A stretch of 64,000 nucleotides of DNA from Stieleria varia (GTDB taxonomy: Bacteria > Planctomycetota > Planctomycetia > Pirellulales > Pirellulaceae): positions 5,704,001 through 5,768,000 of the forward strand of contig NZ_CP151726.1 in assembly GCF_038443385.1 (NCBI RefSeq), in the 5' to 3' direction. The translations under genes were made by a program, and so were the position numbers. This document shows, piece after piece, positions 1 through 8,281 of this stretch. The first letter of the stretch is position 1; each line of letters begins with the position of its first letter. The notes below the pieces were generated by a model that saw only the letters and a list, made by a program, of their open reading frames with translations, searched no databases and had not been told where the DNA came from.

Positions 1-1
1 C

Positions 2-895
2 GCGACAGGCGCCTTGATTTGGTCTGACGATTCACCATCGCCCAACATACTGCATGGCCAATGGGGCTCGCCGACCTATGGTGTTTTTCAAGGCGTGCCA
101 CAGGTCATCTTCCCCGGTGGCGACGGTTGGCTATACAGCTTTGATCCAGCGGGAAACCCAGATGGCACTGGCAAGTTGTTGTGGAAGTTTGACTGCAACC
201 CCAAGGATTCCGTCTGGTTATTGGGCGGACGTGGAACTCGAAACAACTTGCTCGCACGTCCGACGGTTCACGACGGGTTGGTGTATGTGACCGTAGGCCA
301 GGATCCCGAGCACGGCGACGGCGTCGGCCATGTCTGGTGTATTGACCCGAATAAATCGGGTGATGTCAGTACCGAACTGGTGTTCCATTCCGCGTCACCT
401 CAACAACCCATCGCCCACAAGCGAGTTCAAGCCTGTGACGCCAAAGCCGGCGATTTCACCCAGCCCAACCGCAACTCTGCGATGGTCTGGCACTATACCG
501 GCATGGACTTGGACGGCGATGGCGAAATCGCCGACAGCGAATCAATGCATCGGACGCTCAGCCAAGTGGCGATCGAAGGAGAATTGGCGTTCTTCACTGA
601 CACCTACGGTCTGATTCATTGTGTCGACAGGAGAACTGGCCGCGGTCACTGGCAATACGACCTTCTGGCATCCACCTGGTCCACACCCGTGATCTCCGCG
701 GATCACGTCATCGTCACCGATGAAGACGGCGCGGTATCTGCGTTCGCACTCTCAGCGGATCCCACCATCGCCATGCCAGGCGGCAATCCGCTAAGCATCA
801 GCCATTTGGATAGTTCCGGATACGCGACGCCCACGATCAACAACGGCGTCCTCTACATCCTGTCCAGCAAGAAACTCTACGCAATCTCAGATTGA
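2..895 (+). CDS. PQQ-like beta-propeller repeat protein, 5'-truncated by the window edge
   Basis: Only the C-terminal 297 residues are present; the frame is open to the left edge, so the true start lies outside. The fragment has the recurrent blade signature of BamB/quinoprotein-like beta-propellers: short strands ending in GDGWLYSFDP, GHVWCIDP, GLIHCVDRRTG and KLYAIS, each pairing a read-out of a stored value with the next blade. A DLDGDGEIAD segment resembles a calcium-binding loop. Proteins of this type are abundant in planctomycetes, usually exported, and often carry no quinone; the specific role cannot be told here. The stop overlaps the 3' end of the convergent dabA gene by 9 bp, so the two transcripts must overlap. 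Confidence 0.85.
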   Translation, partial: ATGALIWSDDSPSPNILHGQWGSPTYGVFQGVPQVIFPGGDGWLYSFDPAGNPDGTGKLLWKFDCNPKDSVWLLGGRGTRNNLLARPTVHDGLVYVTVGQDPEHGDGVGHVWCIDPNKSGDVSTELVFHSASPQQPIAHKRVQACDAKAGDFTQPNRNSAMVWHYTGMDLDGDGEIADSESMHRTLSQVAIEGELAFFTDTYGLIHCVDRRTGRGHWQYDLLASTWSTPVISADHVIVTDEDGAVSAFALSADPTIAMPGGNPLSISHLDSSGYATPTINNGVLYILSSKKLYAISD

Positions 896-3445
896 ATGCG
901 TATCTTTTTTCTTGGACGAGGTGGATTCCCAGACACCGTCCATCGTGTAGCGGTAGACCTTGCCATCCTCGATTGACATCAAGTGCAGCCATCCGCCGTG
1001 AAGCAGATCTGCTACGGGTTGGTGCTTTGCAATCACTCGGCCAATCGATTCACGCGGCGCCGCGATCACGACCAGCAGACGCTGGGGTAAGTGCTGAAAG
1101 TCACTGCCGGTGTGCAATGATTGCCAAGGCAGACCGGTCATCAAGTCTCCGCCGTTTCCGGACAAAATCCCGAACTGCCCGACCACGTTGTGCACCGTCT
1201 TGTTTCCGCTACCGAAATATCGATTGTCCACGGTCGAAGCGTAGTACTGCATGTTGATCCAGTGTGCGACAACCATGGGCGCCGTCATGATTGCCTCAAG
1301 CACACTGCCATGGGGATCCTGGCGATGGTCATAGCTGTGCAGGAACGATCGAGCGTCCAAGTTGGCGTGCTGGGTGACGGACCTTGGTGCCACCACAAAC
1401 GCTGCGTTTCCAGCCAATCCCCATTCGGGTCGCACCTCGGACCAGTCACTGGCTCGTTTCAGCAGATCAGAGACCGACGAACTCGCAACCACCGGCATTC
1501 GTTCAAGTCGCGTCTGCTCGCTTGCAGTGTCGCAAATGTCGGTCAAACAACCGATCTCCAACGCTCGATGAGAGGGGACCTCCGCCTGATCATAGAACGT
1601 GATCGAATCGGTTGTCGTGTTGTGCAGTCCGGCGACGAACCAAGTGTCCTCCGGGATATCAATTCCTCGGTCGGAAAGCACAGAGCGAATGTAGGGTTGA
1701 TTCAGCAGCATTGCAGCAAACCTGGCATTGGGTTGCCCCGAGTGTCCACCACATGCTCCACAATCAAGGCCAGCGGCCAGCGGGTTGTTGTCGGTTTGGC
1801 TACCGTGTCCGCAGAAGACAACGAGTTTCGCAAAGTTCTCGGTGAGTCCAAGGTTACGCAACATTGCTTCGGCTAAGTCGGCTTGCACCGACGTTGTGAT
1901 TCCCTGTTGGTTCAAGCCTCGCAGAGTCGGACCGATATGCTCTCGATCTTGCACCGCAACGCCATCGAATCGAGCGTCACCCTGTTGTCCTGATAAGCCC
2001 AGCGCTCGTCGCAGCAGTTTCAATCCGTACATCAATCCGGTTGTCTCGACAAAGGTGAAACAGCCAACAGCCGATGTCTGAAATCCTTTCCACATCTGTT
2101 TCCATGATCGAATACGATGACGATCAGCAATGGCCTGAGTTTCGATCGGCGTGTCGGTTTCGTGCAGCCCTTCACGCAGTTTGAATTTCGGCTTGAGCAA
2201 TACCGGCAAATGCGGCACACCTGACTTCGCGCCCAGCGGGACGTATTCGATCGGCATCCCAAAGAATCCGGCGAAACCGAACGTTTCGACTTTATCCGAC
2301 ACCGTCTCCAACTGACGTCGGATTCGCTCAGATCGCACATCGATGCAAAACACCATCTGAGCAAGCTTGCGATCGGTGTCCGTGTTCCTTGACGCCTCTT
2401 CGTTCATGACCAGCGAGTTCAACAATCGATTTCGGTAGCCGATTTCGCTCGCCTGCAGCAGGGTATACCGGACATCAATGTCATCCTGAGATGCATCCCC
2501 GGCAGGAAAATGCTCTGGGGACACGCCGTCGAACAAATCCACCCAGTCCACGCACACATCCTGAAGCTTTGCCAGTGCTACATCGTATGCCATTCGAATC
2601 GCCAGTAGGCTGTTGAAATCAGGACCCTCACCGTCCCCACCTCCCGCCCAACTCGATTGGTATTTCGTCCATGCGCTCCAACCGGGAACAGAGAAGGCTT
2701 GGCAAAGTAAAAAACGCGACCACAGTGATTCGGGAATGGCCAAGGCTTGCAGCATCGCTCCGATGGCCTCCTGCGGCGTTGATGGCAATCCGCGGACAAA
2801 CTGTCGAAATCCAGAGAGCCCCAAGATCTCAACGTTCAAGTCGTCCTGCGCGGAATCCCTCCAAGACTCGTAAAGTGATTGTCCCAAGTTCGGACGAGAC
2901 CATTTCGCCTGACCTTGGTCATAGTATGCGGCGCAGTGCTTTGAAATATCATCAATGATCACTTCCTGCCAATCGGCGCACCCAGTTTTCGTTGCCAGTT
3001 CCGCAATCGTTCGAACAACCCGATCACCGTTGGTCGGACTTAGAGAATCATCGAAATGGACCCCACACGGTCCGATCGTATTGAGTTGGTCAGCCAGTTC
3101 CTCTGCGGTGTACTGAGAAACGACCCCAGCGGCAGCGACTTCCCCAATCGCAACTCGGATATCTGCCACTGAAAAATTCCCTTTGTGAAACTCTGCTGCG
3201 TAATGTTTGAGTGGCATCAGCAATTCGCAATCAGAGTACGACCGCATGGACTCACGGGCTGCCAGAAACGATTGGGCAGACAAACCGGCATACGGATTGA
3301 CAGCGACGTAGTCCCGGAGGGGCCAAACCGGCGAGACGACACCAGCGACTTTAGAGAGTACATCGTCGATCTTGCGAACAATACGCGGCGTGACAAATAC
3401 AGGTGCGTCCGCTACATGAAATTCTGCAGGCTGTGCGATGCTCAT
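887..3445 (-). CDS. dabA: DabA-type inorganic carbon transporter subunit (DUF2309/UPF0753)
   Basis: An 852-residue protein of the DUF2309 family, the cytoplasmic carbonic-anhydrase-like subunit of the DAC (DabA-DabB) energy-coupled CO2/bicarbonate accumulation system. The putative zinc ligands can be placed: Cys367 and Asp369 in VFCIDVRSERIRRQLE, His547 in VVFCGHGSQTDNNP and Cys562 in GLDCGACGGHSG. The family N-terminal segment VSPVWPLRDYVAVNPY is present near residue 40. Length is in the usual 800-1000 range. It lies 87 bp downstream of dabB on the same strand, the usual gene order for this pair. Known for the family: DabA works with a proton-channel-like partner to hydrate CO2 vectorially in the cytoplasm. 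No carboxysome or RuBisCO gene is in view, so a supply role for carboxylases in a heterotroph is inference. Confidence 0.93.
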   Translation of the reverse strand: MSIAQPAEFHVADAPVFVTPRIVRKIDDVLSKVAGVVSPVWPLRDYVAVNPYAGLSAQSFLAARESMRSYSDCELLMPLKHYAAEFHKGNFSVADIRVAIGEVAAAGVVSQYTAEELADQLNTIGPCGVHFDDSLSPTNGDRVVRTIAELATKTGCADWQEVIIDDISKHCAAYYDQGQAKWSRPNLGQSLYESWRDSAQDDLNVEILGLSGFRQFVRGLPSTPQEAIGAMLQALAIPESLWSRFLLCQAFSVPGWSAWTKYQSSWAGGGDGEGPDFNSLLAIRMAYDVALAKLQDVCVDWVDLFDGVSPEHFPAGDASQDDIDVRYTLLQASEIGYRNRLLNSLVMNEEASRNTDTDRKLAQMVFCIDVRSERIRRQLETVSDKVETFGFAGFFGMPIEYVPLGAKSGVPHLPVLLKPKFKLREGLHETDTPIETQAIADRHRIRSWKQMWKGFQTSAVGCFTFVETTGLMYGLKLLRRALGLSGQQGDARFDGVAVQDREHIGPTLRGLNQQGITTSVQADLAEAMLRNLGLTENFAKLVVFCGHGSQTDNNPLAAGLDCGACGGHSGQPNARFAAMLLNQPYIRSVLSDRGIDIPEDTWFVAGLHNTTTDSITFYDQAEVPSHRALEIGCLTDICDTASEQTRLERMPVVASSSVSDLLKRASDWSEVRPEWGLAGNAAFVVAPRSVTQHANLDARSFLHSYDHRQDPHGSVLEAIMTAPMVVAHWINMQYYASTVDNRYFGSGNKTVHNVVGQFGILSGNGGDLMTGLPWQSLHTGSDFQHLPQRLLVVIAAPRESIGRVIAKHQPVADLLHGGWLHLMSIEDGKVYRYTMDGVWESTSSKKKDTHSI

Positions 3446-3532
3446 CGAAAATGATCCTTGTGTAATTCGAGAAACTGGTCGTGGAGTAGGGGCTGTTTGC
3501 GTTGGTCGTTTGATTGTTTGGCTAAATGTGAT

Positions 3533-5164
3533 TCAGCCGTTTGCATTGAGATGACGAATCGGCGCCAACAATCGGCGGACAATGCTTTCCATGTAGAAAC
3601 CGTTGGATGCATGGACATGCCATTTGCTGATCCATTTCGCTTGGCTTTTTCCAGTCACGGTCGCTTGCAGTCCGAACACCGCCAGGAAACCCACCAGGAT
3701 GATTCCCGAGACCGCCCAAGGAATCTGCGCTGTGTTGCTGCTCGGGATGCTGGCCGAGATGACTTGATCGACCGCGACAAAGCTGCACGTGTAGGCGGTA
3801 CACAGTGCCCCGGCAACAATCATTGCCTGAACCCACAGTTTTGCGTTTCCGGCTTGGTAGACCTGAGCCACCCAGTAGGTGAGCGCCAGGCAGATCACGC
3901 CGCCCAGCAGCAGTCCACCAGGTTTGACAATCGGATCGACTCCGAACGCAGCAAACGAGAGAGACAAAATGCCGAGAGTTGAGATCCCTGCGATCCCCCA
4001 TGACGTGATCAGTCGGCCAAAAGCTTGAGCGTCGACCCTGTGAGCGTCGACCCTGTGAGCGTCGACCCTGTGAGCGTTGAGCCGAGGGTCAGGGACCTGC
4101 TCACCCGGGAACAACGTTCCACTGCTCAGAAACGCGTGTGCCTTGTAGAGCGAGTGAGCGATGATATGCAGCATAGCAGCAGAGAATGCTCCCAGCCCAC
4201 ATTGCAACATCATGAAACCCATTTGTGCGATCGTGGAGTACGCCAACGATTTTTTGACACTCGTCTGAGTCAGCATCACCACGGCTGCGAAACAGGCAGT
4301 GAAACCACCGACGATGGCCAGAAAGGTTAATGCCCAGGGCGCGAGTGCAACGAGTGGACTCGTTCGGATCATCAAGTACCCTCCCGCGTTCACGATTCCA
4401 GCGTGCATCAATGCTGACACTGGTGTCGGCGTCTCCATGGTCAAGGGCAACCAAGTGTGAAAGGGAAACTGGGCCGACTTCGTGATCGCTCCAACCACCA
4501 ACAGAAACCCTGCGACGCCAAGTGATGTTGTTACCGATTCCATCGACTCCGCTGCGGCGAAAAGCTCGGCGAAGTCAAACGTATTGAACTGGCGATAGAT
4601 CAACACTAGAGCAGCGATCAACGAAACATCGCCGAGTCGACTGATCGCAAACTTGGTCCAAGCCGATCGCTGTGCCGCAGGTCGATGCCCGTAGTGTGTC
4701 AGCAACTGGTGCAATCCAAGACTCGTCAAGATCCAAGCAGCCACGAACATCAGCAGGTTGCCCGAAATCACCATGATCGATACAGCGCCGATGGTGAACG
4801 CCGTCCAGCGAAAGTAACGTCCCTGTGTCGCTTCACCATCCAGATAGCGAGCCGAGTAGCCGCAGATCACCCAGCCGACGAAACTGACCAGCGTCAACAT
4901 CAAGCTGGAGACACCGTCGAAATAGACCGAAACGGCGAACGGTAAGTGATCGGCCGACAACAACTGCTCTGCGATCACCGGACTCGCACCGGTCACAAAC
5001 AACGATGTCAGCAGGAATGCAGAGACAAACTGAAGCCCCGAAATCCAAGTGATGGTTCGACGCAACCATTCGACACGAGCATTTGCCAGGCCGGTAGGGA
5101 CTAGGGCAAATCCAAGCAGCACCAGGGCTGGCAGGAGCAGAACGCAGGCAACGGCAAAACTCAT
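3533..5164 (-). CDS. dabB: DabB-type proton-conducting membrane subunit (NuoL/MrpA-like)
   Basis: A polytopic membrane protein of about 543 residues from the preferred start (ATG at 5164, giving MSFAVACVLLLPALVLLG); the longer frame adds 18 polar residues in front of the first helix. It carries the antiporter-like core of complex I subunit 5, with HTWLPLTMETPTPVSALMHA followed by VNAGGYL and, further on, KKSLAYSTIAQMGFM. Family knowledge: in DAC systems this subunit supplies cation flux to drive DabA. Directly upstream of dabA on the same strand. Odd: near residues 360-380 a 15-bp unit is repeated about three times and inserts HRVDAHRVDAHRVDA into a loop between helices, which is not a feature of the family I know. 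A plain NADH-quinone oxidoreductase subunit is unlikely because no other nuo genes are present. Confidence 0.9.
   Translation of the reverse strand: MSFAVACVLLLPALVLLGFALVPTGLANARVEWLRRTITWISGLQFVSAFLLTSLFVTGASPVIAEQLLSADHLPFAVSVYFDGVSSLMLTLVSFVGWVICGYSARYLDGEATQGRYFRWTAFTIGAVSIMVISGNLLMFVAAWILTSLGLHQLLTHYGHRPAAQRSAWTKFAISRLGDVSLIAALVLIYRQFNTFDFAELFAAAESMESVTTSLGVAGFLLVVGAITKSAQFPFHTWLPLTMETPTPVSALMHAGIVNAGGYLMIRTSPLVALAPWALTFLAIVGGFTACFAAVVMLTQTSVKKSLAYSTIAQMGFMMLQCGLGAFSAAMLHIIAHSLYKAHAFLSSGTLFPGEQVPDPRLNAHRVDAHRVDAHRVDAQAFGRLITSWGIAGISTLGILSLSFAAFGVDPIVKPGGLLLGGVICLALTYWVAQVYQAGNAKLWVQAMIVAGALCTAYTCSFVAVDQVISASIPSSNTAQIPWAVSGIILVGFLAVFGLQATVTGKSQAKWISKWHVHASNGFYMESIVRRLLAPIRHLNANG
4026..4083. 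repeat. 15-bp in-frame tandem repeat inside dabB
   Basis: The unit gtgagcgtcgaccct occurs about three times in a row with a partial, slightly diverged copy at each end. Because 15 is a multiple of three the frame is kept, and each unit adds HRVDA to DabB. Copy number is likely to vary between strains by slippage; this is inference. Confidence 0.85.
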
Positions 5165-5386
5165 GGCTGAGATCCTATTGGAGACGAAGACTGTGACGCG
5201 AACTTTAATACGCGACACCTACGTCGTAAATAGGGTTTCGTGTGTTTTTGCTGGAACCTTGAGCCAGAAATTTGCCCACGGTCTTAAAACGATGGTTTTC
5301 CGCGTGTTTTGAATGCGAACAAAATTTCGTTTGACCCGCAGCCGAAGGCGCAGGAGACACCACCAAACAGCGGCTGGGTATTTACT

Positions 5387-5786
5387 CGTTTAACGCCAAG
5401 CCGCAGGCGTAAACGGCGATGGACTCTGTGGCGCAGTCCGGTTGGTGGTGGCGATTACGCTGGACTGCTCAGAGTTTGGCGTTTGCATTGTTTTTTCAGT
5501 CCATGTTCTTGTTCCACGCATCGCAATTAAAGTGAGCCTCAGGCGCTAGCCGTGGGCCGGCACACAATCCGCCTCAGGCGCTAGCCGTGGGCCGGCACAC
5601 AATCCGCCTCAGGCGCTAGCCGTGGGCCGGCACCACAATCCGCCTCAGGCCCACGGCTAGCGCCTGAGGCTCACTGGGGGCCACACACTGTACCGGCAGT
5701 AGGGACATGAACTTGCGCAAACCCAAAAAGAAACAACACCACACTTTGAGCAGTCCACGTTTACGCCTGCGGCTTGGCGTGAAACG
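5387..5786. repeat. Nested inverted-repeat structure around a palindromic mobile element (copy A)
   Basis: The inner element, 5461-5757, has about 23 bp terminal inverted repeats (tggactgctcagagtttgg at the left; its near-perfect reverse complement ending gagcagtcca at the right). Inside are three direct copies (from 5535, 5571 and 5606, period about 36) of an arm beginning gcctcaggcgctagccgtgg and one inverted copy at about 5642, able to fold into long hairpins. Outside the element a second pair of arms (5392-5414 and 5757-5780, acgccaagccgcaggcgtaa and its complement) faces inward. Two related elements lie at 25885-26108 and 61742-62227. No coding capacity; it occupies the stretch between dabB and the glycosyltransferase-like gene. 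Confidence 0.8.
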
Positions 5787-5810
5787 AAGATTGCCGACAA
5801 CCAAACGCAA

Positions 5811-6944
5811 TCACGCTGCTCGGCTGGTTTGGTAGGAAAAGAATTGCACGCCGCGCGCATCCTCACGCATCAATTCACGGGCAAAGGCGGCCGGACTCAA
5901 GTGATCTTCGTAGTACCGAATCGCTCCACGCCGAAGCTCGGCGATTTCATCTGCTTGCATGCTGTCCACTCGCTCCAACGCTTCCTGGAAACCAGCACGC
6001 CCGGAGAACGCGATGCAGTTCACACCATCTTGCAAAGCTGGCGTGAACAAGCTGCCGTATTCGAGCACGGGGATGGTTCCGACGGCCATCGTCTCGACAC
6101 AATTGTGCGACAGTGGATAGTCGACGCCGGGGGCGGCCAAGAAGAAGTGGGCTTGCGAGAGCGTTTCCATCCACTGCTCGGCAGGTAACCGATGCGTGCC
6201 GCTGTCGATCAGCACAAACCCATCGATGTTGGTCGTCTTGGCGTTCGCTAACTGTTTGGCATCATCCAAGCGGGTTGTTCGCTTTGGGTAATGTGTCAAC
6301 GCTTGAGCGATCAATTTGTACCGATTGACTGTTTCGAGCCAACGGTAATGGTCGATCTTTTGATACGACTTTTGTTGGCAATTGCCGCCGAAAAACAGCA
6401 ACCACTTTCGCTCCTGATTTCGGTACTCCTCCAGCCGGGCATCTTCGTTGAGATCCCAGATTTGCGGATGAAAGCTATAGGGCAGTGGAATGTGCTGCGG
6501 ATCGGTGCGCCATTGCATGTGGTGCGAGACACGCAGAGTTTTTTCGGCAGGTGCGGCGGGGTTGCTGCGATCGGTCAGGCAAAGATCAAACTTGCTCGGT
6601 CCGACCGAGGCGTCAAAGGGGTGTGTGGCACTGACCGCCGACCATTTGATACCTTTGTGAGCGGACTGCAGAAATCCGAGACGGGGGACCAGATAGACAT
6701 CATATTGGGCTCGCCGAAGCAGTGAGACGAGGGCGTGAAAGCGTCGCCCTTGCTCTCCGTCGAGAGCCGTTTGCGTGAAATCCAACAAACAGGTGCGAGT
6801 GCCGGTCAAAGCTGGTTTCTGCAGCGCCATCCAGCGGTCGCGAATCGCCCGTGTCTTCTTTGCACGTACCAGCACCCGAAGCTGGCGAAGCGATTGGCGA
6901 AGGGCAGCGACTCGATTGGTCCAGCTCATGGTTCTCGCATCCAT
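5811..6944 (-). CDS. Glycosyltransferase-like protein (exostosin/GT-B-like)
   Basis: A 377-residue soluble protein with no signal peptide or membrane segment. The C-terminal half looks like a GT-B or exostosin-type sugar-binding fold: KWLLFFGGNCQQKSY begins the second domain, and FFLAAPGVDYPLSHNCVETM followed by AVGTIPVLEYGS resembles the nucleotide-sugar site, where a conserved acidic residue precedes a Gly-x-x-Pro-Val turn. The N-terminal part (YDVYLVPRLGFLQSAHKG) fits the acceptor domain. I infer a transferase of cell-envelope or extracellular polysaccharide; donor and acceptor are unknown. The start is ambiguous between ATG at 6944 and ATG at 6929. It stands alone between a palindromic element and birA on the same strand, so no pathway context helps. 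Confidence 0.6.
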   Translation of the reverse strand: MDARTMSWTNRVAALRQSLRQLRVLVRAKKTRAIRDRWMALQKPALTGTRTCLLDFTQTALDGEQGRRFHALVSLLRRAQYDVYLVPRLGFLQSAHKGIKWSAVSATHPFDASVGPSKFDLCLTDRSNPAAPAEKTLRVSHHMQWRTDPQHIPLPYSFHPQIWDLNEDARLEEYRNQERKWLLFFGGNCQQKSYQKIDHYRWLETVNRYKLIAQALTHYPKRTTRLDDAKQLANAKTTNIDGFVLIDSGTHRLPAEQWMETLSQAHFFLAAPGVDYPLSHNCVETMAVGTIPVLEYGSLFTPALQDGVNCIAFSGRAGFQEALERVDSMQADEIAELRRGAIRYYEDHLSPAAFARELMREDARGVQFFSYQTSRAA

Positions 6945-7078
6945 CTCTCTTGATCGCAGTTGCTTGAAACCAATCCGTCAGGCTCAAAGCATTCGTCTCG
7001 CGACATTCGCAAGCAAATTGACTTTTACGCGACCGGGGAGTCCCAAGGCCAGATCGATTCGCCGTCAATCTGTGGGAT

Positions 7079-7969
7079 TCAGCCGGACCGGATCAAGCGT
7101 GTTTCGCCGCTAAAATGCTGCTGAATCCCGGTTGGTGTTTGCACCTCCAGTGCCCCGTTGTCAAGGACGCCGATGCATGTCCCCGAGACCGACCGCTGGC
7201 CGCTGAGGAGCGAGATCGGTTTTCCGGCGAGCAAGCACCGCTGCCGATACGCGTTCAAGATTTCTGAGGGGGACTGCTGTAACTGCCGGAGCGTCTCAGC
7301 CAGCGATTCAACGATCGAAATCAGCAATGCGGCACGCGACACGGGGCTGCCGGTTGCCTTTGCGAGCGATTGCGGCGTGGGTTGCCCTGCGGCCGCTCCG
7401 TCCAATGCCGGTGCTTGGTCGACATTGACGCCGATACCGATGACGACATGGCTGTTTTGCCTCGCGAGCGATTCGATCAGGATCCCGGCGACCTTGCCGC
7501 CGGAAACGTAGACGTCATTGGGCCATTTCAGCCTCGCGATCAGCGGCGCATGATCATGCTCGATCGCCTGAGCGATGGCGACTCCGACGGCCAGAGAAAG
7601 CAGGTGCCCCGATTCGCTTGCGATTTGCCAAGGTTGCAGCATCGAAAAGGTCAGAGCGTCCCCCGGGCTTTGCCATTGGTTGCCGCTGCGACCTCGGCCT
7701 GCCGTTTGCTGATCAGTGAGAAAGAGAATTGGCAGTCCGTCCAAATCTGGCTTCGGCCCACGCCCACCGAGTTCCTGCAACGCGTCGGTGTTGGTGGAGA
7801 GGGTTTCCGCCGAGTGAAAAACTTCGCCGCAAAGTTGCTGTTGGATCAAACGGTGTGTTGCACGACGCAAGTCGTCTGAGACGTCGCCGGTGGTGTGAAT
7901 CCGCAAGTCGTGATTGGAATCATCGGGTTCATCGGACAGGGAATGTGGTGAAGTACCATTTGTCATCAT
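7079..7969 (-). CDS. birA: Biotin--[acetyl-CoA-carboxylase] ligase
   Basis: 296 residues from the ATG at 7969. The biotin protein ligase core is clear: TDQQTAGRGRSGNQWQSP (ATP/biotinyl-AMP loop), LKWPNDVYVSGGKVAGILIE (substrate and Lys motif), then VIGIGVNVDQ, and a small SH3-like C-terminal domain with KPISLLSGQRSVSGTCIG. It activates biotin to biotinyl-5'-AMP and attaches it to the carrier protein of carboxylases. There is no N-terminal helix-turn-helix, so this is a monofunctional ligase and not a BirA repressor. The ATG overlaps the stop of the upstream zinc-ribbon gene as ATGA, which fixes the start and suggests translational coupling; the longer frame beginning at 8029 would run into that gene and is not favoured. 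Confidence 0.92.
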   Translation of the reverse strand: MMTNGTSPHSLSDEPDDSNHDLRIHTTGDVSDDLRRATHRLIQQQLCGEVFHSAETLSTNTDALQELGGRGPKPDLDGLPILFLTDQQTAGRGRSGNQWQSPGDALTFSMLQPWQIASESGHLLSLAVGVAIAQAIEHDHAPLIARLKWPNDVYVSGGKVAGILIESLARQNSHVVIGIGVNVDQAPALDGAAAGQPTPQSLAKATGSPVSRAALLISIVESLAETLRQLQQSPSEILNAYRQRCLLAGKPISLLSGQRSVSGTCIGVLDNGALEVQTPTGIQQHFSGETRLIRSG

Positions 7970-8223
7970 CTGAGGACCCACGCCAGCAGGATCGCTACCA
8001 AGAGCGTCAGCCCGGTCCACTGGATCCAACGCGGCAGGGAAGTCCCCATGCCATCGTCGCTGCCAAACTCGTTGCGAGCAAACTCGTCATAGTCAAATCC
8101 GTCGTCCCACTCATGCTCGCTCTCATCGCGCCAGCCATCTGAGTCGCTAGAGCCGCAGTGGCGGCATGATCGAGCACCCGCAGGAATGTCGCCGCCGCAG
8201 TGTGAGCAAGTATCAGAACTCAT
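7966..8223 (-). CDS. Small zinc-ribbon, C-terminally anchored membrane protein
   Basis: 85 residues from the ATG at 8223 (a longer frame would need TTG at 8238). The N-terminus has a zinc ribbon with two CxxC pairs, CSHCGG and CRHCGS, about 11 residues apart. A very acidic linker (ESEHEWDDGFDYDEF) follows, then one C-terminal hydrophobic helix, WTGLTLLVAILLAWVLR, so it is probably tail-anchored with the ribbon in the cytoplasm. The stop overlaps the birA start by four bases (ATGA). Function is not recognised; such double-CxxC membrane proteins are common in planctomycetes. Confidence 0.75.
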   Translation of the reverse strand: MSSDTCSHCGGDIPAGARSCRHCGSSDSDGWRDESEHEWDDGFDYDEFARNEFGSDDGMGTSLPRWIQWTGLTLLVAILLAWVLR

Positions 8224-8281
8224 GAAAACGACGTGCAATCAACTCGAACAGGTGTTGCCCAGCATGAAACGCAACCAGCCG

